Below are positions 24,268 to 31,749 of a stretch of 56,434 bases of DNA, in pieces. Location: the NCBI GenBank assembly GCA_040902655.1, contig JBBDWV010000051.1:18876-75309 (forward strand). Reading direction: 5' to 3'. Below the pieces are notes generated by a model, which saw only the letters and a list, made by a program, of their open reading frames with translations, had not been told where the DNA came from and made no database searches. The position numbers and the translations under genes were made by a program. The first letter of the stretch is position 1. Every line of letters begins with the position of its first letter. Source of the stretch: Mycobacteriales bacterium. Its GTDB lineage: Bacteria > Actinomycetota > Actinomycetes > Mycobacteriales > SCTD01.

Positions 24268-24343
24268 GACTGCGCGCCGCTCCCCGGACGCAGACCGGAT
24301 CGACTCTGCCGATGCCGCCCCACTGAGCCGAGCCACCGCCAGG

Positions 24344-24406
24344 TGATCCACGGGGACTTTGGGGCGGACCTTTGACCGGCAACCGCCCCAAAGTCCGCGT
24401 GGATCA
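24344..24406. terminator. Long imperfect hairpin between convergent operons
   Basis: Arms 24344-24367 and 24383-24406 pair over 24 bp with a single mismatch around a 15-nt loop. Its position after the last plus-strand island gene and facing the minus-strand operon fits a bidirectional terminator. It is unusually long for one and could instead be a remnant of a small inverted-repeat element. Confidence 0.65.
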
Positions 24407-24410
24407 ACCC

Positions 24411-24527
24411 CAGGGGCCGGAGGGCCGGGGCCGGAGGGCCGGGGCCGGAGGGGCGCGGGCGGGGAGCGGCGCGGGCGGGGAGCGGCGCGGGCGGGGGGCG
24501 GCGCGGGCGGGGGGCGGCGGCGGGGTG
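24411..24527. repeat. G-rich tandem repeats
   Basis: GGGCCGGGGCCGGA-type units are followed by four near-identical 16-bp units (24453-24516) with the core GCGCGGGCGGGG. The runs of three to six G make G-quadruplex formation possible on the plus strand. Confidence 0.85.
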
Positions 24528-25030
24528 CTGGTGGGCGCGACAGCAGTCGGTGGAGTCGGCGCGGACCATCACGGCCCTCAGTCGATCCGGCGAGCCCCCG
24601 GCCGCCGCCCAGTGCCGCAGGTGAGGAGGGAGGTTGAACGCCACCTCACGGCCCCCGGCGGTCCGGGTGTAGCCGGACCGCACGCACGCCGGCGAGGCTG
24701 CCGGTCTTGGGCGGGACTGCACCGCAGCTGCAACAATCAGGAAGCACGGCGGTATCAGGAGCGCCGGCATCGGGGGAGCGGGGGCGGGTGTCAAGACCGC
24801 CGCATCGGAGAAACGATGCTCACACCCCTGCCACGACCCGATGCTCAGGCCGTTGTCCTGATCGCTTCCTGTCGCGCGGCACAGGTGAGCCGCGCCGGCC
24901 GCCGTCCACCGACAGCCTTTCTGACCCGGATCCGGTCGAGCAGGCACCCGAGCTGCTGCGCCAGCTGCAGACACACCGACGGACACTCCACTCCAGGCTG
25001 TCGAATGTCGGGTGACCGCACAGGGCGGCG

Positions 25031-26071
25031 CTACTGCAGGATCTGGTAGCTCTGGGCGATGCGGTCGAAGTCCTCGGCAAGCCCCTCGAAGGATTCGCTG
25101 GGCAGCGCCTGAAAGACCAGCGTGTGCATCGTGCTGTCACGGAACAAGAAGAAGTGCGAGTGCACGCCTTCCACCTGGGTCTCCTCATCCGTGAAGGTGT
25201 AGAGGTAGTAGTAGCCGGGTGTGCCGCCCAGCTCGACAGACTTCTGCTCGACGACGCCGACACCGGGCGCCTGCACCACCACATCGGTGACAGCCTTGAC
25301 ATCGTCGATGTCCGCCGGATCGATCGGCGTCTCGAGCGGCACGAGACGCACCAGCATCGACCCGCCCTCCGGTCCCAGCAGCACGACCCCGATGTCAGGG
25401 TCGTCCGTCTCCAAAGGCTTCCAGGTCTCCGGGTGCTGCAAGGTGAAGCGTCCCTGCGGATCCCGGTAGTCGACGAGGCGAACCTCGGCCGACGGGCTCG
25501 CCGACGGATTGGCGTCGGCGCCCAGCTTGTCGGCACGATCCCGTGCCGTGGCAGCCAGCACGGTCGCAGCGACCGCGACCACCAGTACACCCGCAAGCAG
25601 CGAAAGCCGCGAGCGGCTGCGCCATGGGTTGGCCTCTCCTGCCGCGGCAGAAGAAGCCCGGTCGGCGTCGGTTGTGGGACTCGATGGGCTGCGCGCATCG
25701 CCAGCAGCTGACTCCGCTCCGGCACCGCCGGTGGACCCGGCAGCGGTCGCGCCGGTCGCCTGGCCAGCCCCGGCCCGGGCATTGAGCACAGCGAACACAT
25801 CGGCCAGGCTGCGACCCCACAGATCCCACCGGCCGGACTCGATGCTCAGCCGCTCCCGCACCAGTGGGTGCGCGAGCGAGCTGTCACGATCCAGGCTGGT
25901 CAACCCCTCGACGACCAGCGCCCGCTCGACGGCGGCCCGCGACTCGGCCAACTCGGCAGGCAGGTCAGCGCGTACGAAAACAACTTCGTGGCCAGCCCGC
26001 AGAGCTGCGGCGATCCGGCCACCGACGAACAACACGTCCCTGTCGGCCGTCAGCTCGTCGGTGTCCTCCAC
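25031..26071 (-). CDS. Single-pass membrane protein with PsbP-like C-terminal domain
   Basis: A 346-residue protein, last gene of the minus-strand island arm. The N-terminal ~105 residues are cytosolic and contain a conserved-looking VLFVGGRIAAALRAGHEVVFVR segment. A Ser/Ala/Gly-rich linker and one transmembrane helix (about 156-174) follow. The C-terminal part after residue 195 (DPQGRFTLQHPETWKPL..., GTPGYYYLYTF) resembles PsbP/DUF1795-type extracytoplasmic domains. The start is uncertain: GTG at 26071 is the first legal start, but protein-like sequence (LCFVRGETV) continues upstream. Function unknown. Confidence 0.75.
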   Translation of the reverse strand: MEDTDELTADRDVLFVGGRIAAALRAGHEVVFVRADLPAELAESRAAVERALVVEGLTSLDRDSSLAHPLVRERLSIESGRWDLWGRSLADVFAVLNARAGAGQATGATAAGSTGGAGAESAAGDARSPSSPTTDADRASSAAAGEANPWRSRSRLSLLAGVLVVAVAATVLAATARDRADKLGADANPSASPSAEVRLVDYRDPQGRFTLQHPETWKPLETDDPDIGVVLLGPEGGSMLVRLVPLETPIDPADIDDVKAVTDVVVQAPGVGVVEQKSVELGGTPGYYYLYTFTDEETQVEGVHSHFFLFRDSTMHTLVFQALPSESFEGLAEDFDRIAQSYQILQ

Positions 26072-26154
26072 GGTCTCACCACGGACGAAGCAGAGCGCGG
26101 CCCTGTCGTGCGGCGAGCCGCTGTTCTCCAGAGGCTGTGTAATCCCGATGCCCG

Positions 26155-26409
26155 TCAGACGCTGAGCCGCTCTGCCCCGACCGCCGCTCGCTCGAGATCG
26201 GCAGCTGTGGCAGCCAGGTTGGAGTTGATCTGGTCAGCCGCCGGACCGATGGCGCCACACTGCGTCACCAACGTGCGGACGCCCCATGTGATCTTGGCGA
26301 GGTTCGTCGAGATGTGCCGCAGCAGCTTCGTGATGCGGATGACAAAGAATGCCAGCACGGCAACGAGCAACACGATCTCGAACACCGACAGCGCGATCAG
26401 CAGTGTCAT
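26155..26409 (-). CDS. Small one-helix membrane protein, minus-arm paralogue E
   Basis: An 84-residue protein with an N-terminal transmembrane helix (about 3-25) and a soluble helical tail (LLRHISTNLAKITWGVRTL...INSNLAATAADLERA). The tail aligns by eye with that of the 27209 protein at L..V...L......GVR and a later I...L..L. The ATG overlaps the upstream stop in ATGA, showing translational coupling. No known family recognised. Confidence 0.75.
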   Translation of the reverse strand: MTLLIALSVFEIVLLVAVLAFFVIRITKLLRHISTNLAKITWGVRTLVTQCGAIGPAADQINSNLAATAADLERAAVGAERLSV

Positions 26410-26717
26410 ACCCGGGCTCCCCTGTTGCTGCCGTTGCTGGACTGGAAGAGGGTGGCATGCGTGTGAACCTCTTCACGCAGCGCGTCCGTGAGGGTCCCGG
26501 TGCTCGTGAGCTGCCAGGTTGTGGTCGTGTTGCGGGCCACCTTCGTCGCGACCTGCCAGACGTCGGCGACGTTGCGGTCGATGTCGCGGACGATGCCCGT
26601 CAACAGCGAGAGCAGCAGGATGACGACCAACACGACGACCAGGCCGAGGCCGAGGGTGGTCCACCACATGGCGATCTGGTTGTCGGCGAGGGCGATGTTC
26701 ACCGTCGCCGCGTTCAC
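26406..26717 (-). CDS. Small one-helix membrane protein, minus-arm paralogue D
   Basis: A 103-residue protein with a transmembrane helix (about 19-41, LGLGLVVVLVVILLLSLL) and a helical soluble tail (IVRDIDRNVADVWQVATKVA...). The GTG start at 26717 is preferred because it overlaps the upstream stop in GTGA, the same coupling seen across this operon. Function unknown; the architecture matches its neighbours. Confidence 0.72.
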   Translation of the reverse strand: MNAATVNIALADNQIAMWWTTLGLGLVVVLVVILLLSLLTGIVRDIDRNVADVWQVATKVARNTTTTWQLTSTGTLTDALREEVHTHATLFQSSNGSNRGARV

Positions 26718-27001
26718 AGCCGCGCTCCCAGGACTCCGCGCGCCGCCTGCGCGTTCGCGACGATGCTGGTGAGGCCTTCGTTCACCGCGGCGACGTCCCA
26801 CAGCGCCTCGGTGTTGGCGCGGGAATCCTCCAGCGCTTCGGTGATCAACGTCGCCTGGACCGCGATGCGGCGAGCCATCGTCAAGATGATGGCGACGAGG
26901 ATGACCACCAGGGTGATGATCACGCCGGCGATGACGAAGGAGACGTACCAGGTCGTGAGACTGGGTGAGTCCAAGATGTCTTGTGCCAGGACTGCGTACA
27001 T
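26714..27001 (-). CDS. Small one-helix membrane protein, minus-arm paralogue C
   Basis: A 95-residue protein. A short N-terminal segment leads into a transmembrane helix (about 20-42), followed by a soluble helix (IAVQATLITEALEDSRANTEALWDV). Its ribosome site (AGAGGA) lies within the end of the 32-codon ORF upstream, whose stop is 3 nt before this ATG. Same layout as the other arm members; function unknown. Confidence 0.72.
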   Translation of the reverse strand: MYAVLAQDILDSPSLTTWYVSFVIAGVIITLVVILVAIILTMARRIAVQATLITEALEDSRANTEALWDVAAVNEGLTSIVANAQAARGVLGARL

Positions 27002-27004
27002 CGA

Positions 27005-27103
27005 CTAGGTCCTCTTAACCTTCTGCGAGACGAGGTTGACGATGGTGTCGCTGACGGTGTGGACCTCGTGCTTGCGCTGCACGTGGTCCGCCACCTTCGC
27101 CAT
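27005..27103 (-). CDS. 32-residue ORF inside the island operon
   Basis: A very short ORF, charged and helical in character (MAKVADHVQRKHEVHTVSD..., ending NLVSQKVKRT). It ends 3 nt before the next start and contains that gene's ribosome site. It has no clear ribosome site of its own; the frame is open upstream for 19 more codons without a better start. It may be a leader peptide, a true microprotein, or the tail of a decayed paralogue. Confidence 0.45.
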   Translation of the reverse strand: MAKVADHVQRKHEVHTVSDTIVNLVSQKVKRT

Positions 27104-27208
27104 GAGTTCGGGCTCGGAATTCGCTCTCCCATGCCAACTGCACGGGTGGTCGGCGTCCTTTCAAGCAAAGCTGTAGGGCATGTCAGCTCCGGTCTCTGTG
27201 TCGGACGT

Positions 27209-27493
27209 TCATCGGGTCGCCCGGGCGCGGGTGCGCCGAGCCGGTTGCGGCACCGTGGCCGTCGTCACGAGATCCTTCAGAGCGTCGTCGATGGCGCCGA
27301 CCTCGGAGGCGATGGTGCTGACGACAGCTCCCACCGGCTCGGTCTGGTTGGCGATCGACCGCACTCCGATGAGGACGGTTCCGAGGGTGAAATTCACCTT
27401 CGTCAGGTGGTACGAGATGAGGCTGAGGTAGATGGCGAGCGCGCCGACGAGCAGCGCGACCCCGATCAGCGTGACGATCACTTCAGCGCGCAT
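27209..27493 (-). CDS. Small one-helix membrane protein, minus-arm paralogue B
   Basis: A 94-residue protein with an N-terminal transmembrane helix (about 4-28), a soluble helix (LTKVNFTLGTVLIGVRSIANQTEPVG...) and a basic C-terminus. A GGAG site precedes the ATG, 45 nt after the first gene of the arm. By eye it is related to the 26155 protein. No database family recognised. Confidence 0.74.
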   Translation of the reverse strand: MRAEVIVTLIGVALLVGALAIYLSLISYHLTKVNFTLGTVLIGVRSIANQTEPVGAVVSTIASEVGAIDDALKDLVTTATVPQPARRTRARATR

Positions 27494-27538
27494 GAACTCC
27501 TACTTCGGGTTGGCGAAGGCCGGCGGGAACAGAACGTC

Positions 27539-27787
27539 TCAGAGCAACCGTCGTAGCGCGGCACCGTAGCGCCCCACCAGGCCGCGAGCGGTCCCGGCCA
27601 GCTCAGCCGTGGTGACCAGCTTGGGCACCGCGTCCAGCGTGCCGGTGAGCGTGACGCCATTGTCGAGCACGTCGTCCGCGTAGCGCCTGATCTCGAGCGT
27701 GGCCTGGAGGAGGCCATGAGCGAGATAAACGACCAGCGGGACGACGACGAGCAGAAGAACAGCATTGCCGATCCACCACAGCACCAC
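27539..27787 (-). CDS. Small one-helix membrane protein, minus-arm paralogue A
   Basis: An 82-residue protein, first gene of the minus-strand arm. The GTG at 27787 is chosen for the GAGGAG site at ideal distance; a longer frame from 27934 reads through the promoter region. A transmembrane helix (about 4-26) is followed by a helical tail (LLQATLEIRRYADDVLDNG...). Function unknown. Confidence 0.72.
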   Translation of the reverse strand: MVLWWIGNAVLLLVVVPLVVYLAHGLLQATLEIRRYADDVLDNGVTLTGTLDAVPKLVTTAELAGTARGLVGRYGAALRRLL

Positions 27788-27825
27788 GTGTTGCTCCTCA
27801 GGGAGTCTGGCTATTGGTCCTCGAC

Positions 27826-27855
27826 ATTTAGTGAGTATCACGGCAACTCCGTCAA
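27826..27855 (-). promoter_or_regulatory. Candidate promoter of the minus-strand island arm
   Basis: On the minus strand, TTGACG (27850-27855) and CTAAAT (27826-27831) are 18 bp apart in an AT-richer patch about 40 nt before the first gene. A plausible housekeeping-type promoter; the -10 is only a fair match. Confidence 0.4.
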
Positions 27856-28024
27856 ACGCAAGGACCATCACCCGGTCCACGAGCTGCGGCCGAGGGCGAT
27901 TCGGCGCCCGCGCCCGCAGGCTCGAGGTCAGCATCTCCCCCCGGCGGCATCCTCGGCCACCCCGAGGAGCACGGCCGGCCGAGTGGGGGTTGCGGCGGCG
28001 CTGTCAGCACACCATGTTGCGCCC

Positions 28025-28570
28025 ATGCCAACAGTGACGATCGGCCCGGAGAACGGCAGACTCACGCTGCATACCGGCGTGGAAGGTCGTGCCGCCAAGG
28101 CGGGACACGCCCTGACGATCCGGATGAGCGACTGGTCCGGCACGGTGACCCTGGAGGGCTCGGAGCCCATCGCCGTGTCGTTCCGGACGTCGGTCGCCAG
28201 CCTCGAGGTGATCTCCGGTGAGGGCGGCGTGAAGCCGCTGACCGACAAGGACAGACAGACGATCGAGAGCAGCGCGCTCGACACACTGTCGGCGGCCAAG
28301 CATCCCGACGTGACCTTCGTGAGCCGGACGATCAGCGGCCGGGCCGGCGGCTACGACGTGCAGGGTGAGCTGCTGATCGCCGGCACTACGTCCGCCGTGA
28401 CCGCGGCGCTCGATGTGCAGCGCGCTGCAGGGCAGGCCACGGTGGAGACCACCGTCCCCGTCGTCCAGACCGAGTTCGGTCTCAAGCCCTACACCGGGCT
28501 GATGGGCGGCCTTCGGGTGCGCGACCGGGTCGACGTTCGACTGTCGTTCACGGTTCCCGAGCCCCAGTGA
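28025..28570 (+). CDS. YceI family protein
   Basis: A 181-residue YceI-like beta-barrel protein; members bind isoprenoid or other lipophilic ligands. Typical features are an N-terminal LTLHTGVEGRAAKAGH segment, the strand VSFRTSVASLEVISGEGGVKPLTDKDR, HPDVTFVS and a C-terminal KPYTGLMGGLRVRDRVDV segment. There is no signal peptide, so it is likely cytosolic. The ATG at 28025 is placed by the start of the domain; the ribosome site is poor, so the exact start is uncertain. Confidence 0.82.
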   Translation: MPTVTIGPENGRLTLHTGVEGRAAKAGHALTIRMSDWSGTVTLEGSEPIAVSFRTSVASLEVISGEGGVKPLTDKDRQTIESSALDTLSAAKHPDVTFVSRTISGRAGGYDVQGELLIAGTTSAVTAALDVQRAAGQATVETTVPVVQTEFGLKPYTGLMGGLRVRDRVDVRLSFTVPEPQ

Positions 28571-28671
28571 CGTCGCGCCAACAGGAGCGGCGTCACCGCG
28601 AGTAGCGGCTGACCACCAGGAGTGGTCTCAGCACCGGTGACGGTCACACCCGCCCCGGACGCGCGTGCGTC

Positions 28672-28695
28672 GCCGGCCGGCCCCTACCGGCCGGC
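28672..28695. terminator. 9-bp hairpin at the end of the aldolase gene
   Basis: Perfect arms at 28672-28680 and 28687-28695 with a 6-nt loop that contains the aldolase stop codon. A possible terminator for the minus-strand aldolase gene. Confidence 0.4.
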
Positions 28696-29697
28696 CTGCA
28701 GAGCCAGCGACAGGACGCCGGAGTTCGCCTGGACGCGCTCGTCGAGGGCCGCCTGGCCCGCCTGCCAGCGCGCCGGATCGCCGGCCCACGCGCGCAGAGC
28801 CGGGTCGACGAGGGCGCGGCCGAAGGAGAAGGTCACCTGCCAGGGTGTGTCGACTGCCGCGATCGCGGCCAGATGTGCCGTCGCCACCTCGGGTGGCTGC
28901 CCCCCGGACAGGAAGGCGATACCCGGAACTGCCTCGGGGACGTGCTCGCGCAGCACCCGTACCGTCGTCTCCGCCACCTCCTCGACCGACGGCTGCCGGC
29001 TGCAGGCCTTGCCGGCCACCACCATGTTGGGCTTGAGCACGATGCCCTCGAGGTCCACGCCCTGCGCGAGCAGCGACACGAAGACCATGTCCAGGGTCTG
29101 CCCCGTCGCCTCCGCACAGCGCTCGATCCCATGGTCACCCTCCATCAACAGCTCCGGCTCGACGATCGGCACGATGCCGGCCTCCTGGCACAGCGCGGCA
29201 TACCGACCCAGCGCGTGCGCGTTGGTGAGCATCGCGCGCTCGCTGGGCAGGTCGGCGCTCAGGACCAGGGCGGCCCGCCACTTGGCGAAGACGGCACCTT
29301 GCGATTCGTACTCCGCCAGCCGCTCGCGAAGCCCGTCCAGTCCCTCGGTGACCGTCTCCCCCGGCGCAAACGCCAGCGGCTTGGCGCCGGTGTCGACCTT
29401 GATGCCCGGCAGGACCCCTACGTCGCAACAGGCCTGCGGCACACTGCGCCCGTCGGAGAGCGACTGCCGGAACGTCTCGTCGGCCAGGATGACCCCGCTG
29501 ACCGGCTTCGACAGCCCCGGCGTCGTGAGCAGCATCTCGCGATAGTCGCGCCGGGCCTCCGCCGAGGGCTCGACGCCGACCCCCTTCAGCCGTGTGGACA
29601 TCGTGCCGGGACTCTCGTCGGCAGCCAGGATCCCGCGTGGCGGCGCGACCATTGCCCGAGCCGTGCTGTGGAGCCGGTCGGTGTGTTCGTGCGTCAC
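28684..29697 (-). CDS. Class I fructose-bisphosphate aldolase
   Basis: A 337-residue Schiff-base aldolase that interconverts fructose 1,6-bisphosphate with dihydroxyacetone phosphate and glyceraldehyde 3-phosphate; in the Calvin cycle it also makes sedoheptulose bisphosphate. It shows ILAADES with Asp27, AKWRA with Lys139, VEPE and the Schiff-base Lys222 in VLKPNMV. The GTG start follows GAGGAGG. Class I enzymes are less common in bacteria than class II. Position at one edge of the CBB cluster supports a role in carbon fixation. Confidence 0.93.
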   Translation of the reverse strand: MTHEHTDRLHSTARAMVAPPRGILAADESPGTMSTRLKGVGVEPSAEARRDYREMLLTTPGLSKPVSGVILADETFRQSLSDGRSVPQACCDVGVLPGIKVDTGAKPLAFAPGETVTEGLDGLRERLAEYESQGAVFAKWRAALVLSADLPSERAMLTNAHALGRYAALCQEAGIVPIVEPELLMEGDHGIERCAEATGQTLDMVFVSLLAQGVDLEGIVLKPNMVVAGKACSRQPSVEEVAETTVRVLREHVPEAVPGIAFLSGGQPPEVATAHLAAIAAVDTPWQVTFSFGRALVDPALRAWAGDPARWQAGQAALDERVQANSGVLSLALQAGR

Positions 29698-29847
29698 AGT
29701 TCCTCCTCAGAGAGTTGCAGCCCGGTCGCTGCTGTCGCCCACGGCCCCGACGTCGCAGCGCCCGGCCATGGCCGCCGCCCCGGTCACCCGCAGCGGCTCG
29801 AGGGCGGGATTACGGTCCGGTGTGGACCTCGTCATGTGACCACCACA

Positions 29848-29873
29848 GTGCCGGCTCCCCCGTAGACCGGCAC
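29848..29873. terminator. Possible hairpin between PRK and aldolase genes
   Basis: GTGCCGG (29848-29854) pairs with CCGGCAC (29867-29873) across a 12-nt loop, about 80 nt past the stop of the minus-strand phosphoribulokinase gene. If functional, it separates that gene from the aldolase gene. Confidence 0.35.
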
Positions 29874-29954
29874 CGTAGGCAGCACGAACAGGGCCCCGCC
29901 TCCCCCGGACGGTGGAGACAGCGGGTGAAAGGTCTCGATGACGTCGGTCCACAC

Positions 29955-30908
29955 CTAGCTCTGGTAGACCTCCTGGGCCAGGTGGTAGAGCAGGATCAGC
30001 TGGGTCACCGCGAGCGGCTCGCTGCGAAAGCCGGGGGCCACGTCGCCCAGGCCCTGGGGCATCTCCCGCCGGTCGGCCAGACCCTCCCAGATCGCCTTCT
30101 CCAGCAGGTGGGCGTCCTCGGCAGGCGCGTGTCCGTGCACGTGCAGGCAGTCGACCGGCGTGCCGTCGTCATCGCGGAGGATCTTCAGGTGCATCGCGGC
30201 GCGCACGTCGTCGGTGAGAATGTGGCTCAACGGCGGATGCTGCACCGTCGGGCGCAGCAGCAGCTCGGCCGAGAGCGGCGTGTCCGGGGGGTCGTGCCGG
30301 TCCGCGACAGGGGCGAAGCGGACGACGATGTCGGCGTGCCGGCGCTGCGGACGGATGAACTCAGCCGACTCCGGCTCCCGCCGCACCAGGTCGGCAAGCA
30401 CCTCCTCGCGGGTGTAGCCGCGATCGGTGCTGTCCCGCGCCACCTTCCAGACGTGCCGGATCTCCTCGGGCGGGTCGAGGTAGACGCTGATGTCGAAGCA
30501 GGCCCGCGACAGCTTGGTGAACAGCGGGAACAACCCCTCGACGATGACGAACTGCCGGGGCTCGACGTACTCCGGGCGGCCGAAGGTCCCCGTCCGGTGG
30601 TCGTAGACCGGCTTGAGGATGGGCTGCCCCGTCGCCAGCATCTGCAGGTGCTGCTCCATGATGTCGATGTAGTTGCCGTCGGGGTGCGTCGGCGTGAACG
30701 GAAGGCTGCGCCGCTCCGCCCGGTCGTAGCGGTGGTAGTCGTCCACGCAGATCGACGTGCAGCGGTCGCGACCGACCGCCTCCACCAGGCCGCGGGTGAG
30801 CGTCGTCTTGCCCGACGCGCTGTCGCCGGCGACGGCCAGCATCACAGGCCGGGCCACCGGGCCGTACGGCGGCCGCGAGCGCGTCATCCGGATCAACTTG
30901 TCAGGCAT
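29955..30908 (-). CDS. Phosphoribulokinase, type II-like
   Basis: A 317-residue P-loop kinase of the PRK/uridine kinase family, predicted to make ribulose 1,5-bisphosphate from ribulose 5-phosphate. Walker A is AGDSASGKTT (27-36), followed by ICVDDYHRYDR, KPVYDHRTG, VIVEGLFPLF and HADIVVRF. These match the plant/cyanobacterial-type (type II) layout, not the proteobacterial one encoded at 32940. The redox-regulatory Cys pair of plastid enzymes is not seen. It is divergent from the two-component system. A related but different sugar kinase activity cannot be excluded. Confidence 0.85.
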   Translation of the reverse strand: MPDKLIRMTRSRPPYGPVARPVMLAVAGDSASGKTTLTRGLVEAVGRDRCTSICVDDYHRYDRAERRSLPFTPTHPDGNYIDIMEQHLQMLATGQPILKPVYDHRTGTFGRPEYVEPRQFVIVEGLFPLFTKLSRACFDISVYLDPPEEIRHVWKVARDSTDRGYTREEVLADLVRREPESAEFIRPQRRHADIVVRFAPVADRHDPPDTPLSAELLLRPTVQHPPLSHILTDDVRAAMHLKILRDDDGTPVDCLHVHGHAPAEDAHLLEKAIWEGLADRREMPQGLGDVAPGFRSEPLAVTQLILLYHLAQEVYQS

Positions 30909-31092
30909 CCAGCACTCCTGCCAGACGGCCGCCGGACACGTGCGTCATGCGTCTCCTCCAGCCGAGCCGGGTGCCGTACCCGCACGGTAGGCATCCGTGC
31001 GCCGAACCGTGCCACCCTCTCGGGTGGTCGCGCGGGTGATCTGGGCGCCCGAGGACCGGATCATCGCCGCGTTCTGCCAGTACGGTCGGGCC

Positions 31093-31749
31093 ATGCGACA
31101 GCCCATGCGCGTCCTGCTGGTGGACGACCACGAGATGGTGCTGCAGGGGCTGGCCGCGATGCTCTCGCGGTTCCCGGAGAAGGTCTGTGTCGTCGGCACG
31201 GTCGGGGAGCTGCCCGACGCCGTCCGCGCCTTCGGCGACGACCGCCCCGACGTCGTCCTGTGCGACGTCCGGCTGCGGCAGGCGAGCGGCCTGGACGTCT
31301 GCAAGGCGATCCGCGAGCTGGACCCGACAGCGAAGGTTGTCTTCCTCACCGTCTACGACGACGAGCAGTACCTCTACCAGGCGCTGCGGGTCGGGGCCGC
31401 CGGCTTCCTGCTCAAACGGGTGGACGGCCACGAGTTGGTGCGGCACCTGGAGAACGTGTGCGCGGGGGAGATCGTCATCGACCCCACCCTCGCCGGGCGG
31501 GTGGCCGCGTCGGCGGCGCACCTGCAGCACGGCGAGTTCTGGCCGGGGGCACGGCTGGGCCTCACCCAGCGAGAGAGCGAGGTGCTCGCACAGCTGGTCG
31601 CCGGCCTGTCGAACAAGGCGATCGCGGCCAAGCTGGTGGTCAGCGAGGACACCGTCAAGACGCACCTGCGCGGGCTCTACCGCAAGCTGGACGTCAACGA
31701 CCGCGGTGGGGCCGTCGCCACGGCGCTGCGCGAGGGCCTGTTCCATTGA
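31093..31749 (+). CDS. NarL/FixJ-family response regulator
   Basis: A 218-residue response regulator. The receiver domain has the acidic pair LLVDDHE and the phospho-acceptor Asp58 (VVLCDVRLRQ), with Lys in FLLKRVDG. A C-terminal LuxR-type HTH (LTQRESEVLAQLVAGLSNKAIAAKL) binds DNA. The ATG at 31093 is chosen because it precedes the receiver domain directly; a second ATG four codons on is possible. Its stop overlaps the start of the sensor kinase gene. Location between two phosphoribulokinase genes suggests it adjusts carbon-fixation or energy genes. Confidence 0.9.
   Translation: MRQPMRVLLVDDHEMVLQGLAAMLSRFPEKVCVVGTVGELPDAVRAFGDDRPDVVLCDVRLRQASGLDVCKAIRELDPTAKVVFLTVYDDEQYLYQALRVGAAGFLLKRVDGHELVRHLENVCAGEIVIDPTLAGRVAASAAHLQHGEFWPGARLGLTQRESEVLAQLVAGLSNKAIAAKLVVSEDTVKTHLRGLYRKLDVNDRGGAVATALREGLFH

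Larger units (their letters stand above)
24268..25030. other. 763-bp convergent intergenic region
   Basis: Separates the plus-strand heptad-repeat operon from the minus-strand arm. It holds a long inverted repeat (24344-24406) and G-rich tandem repeats (24411-24527). Open frames in the remainder have no domain likeness and no good ribosome sites. I see no gene I can support. Confidence 0.6.

Noticed and set aside
24264-24986. 240-codon minus-strand frame in the convergent gap
   Set aside because: Pro/Ala/Arg-rich, runs through the G-rich repeats and the hairpin, no domain similarity and no ribosome site.
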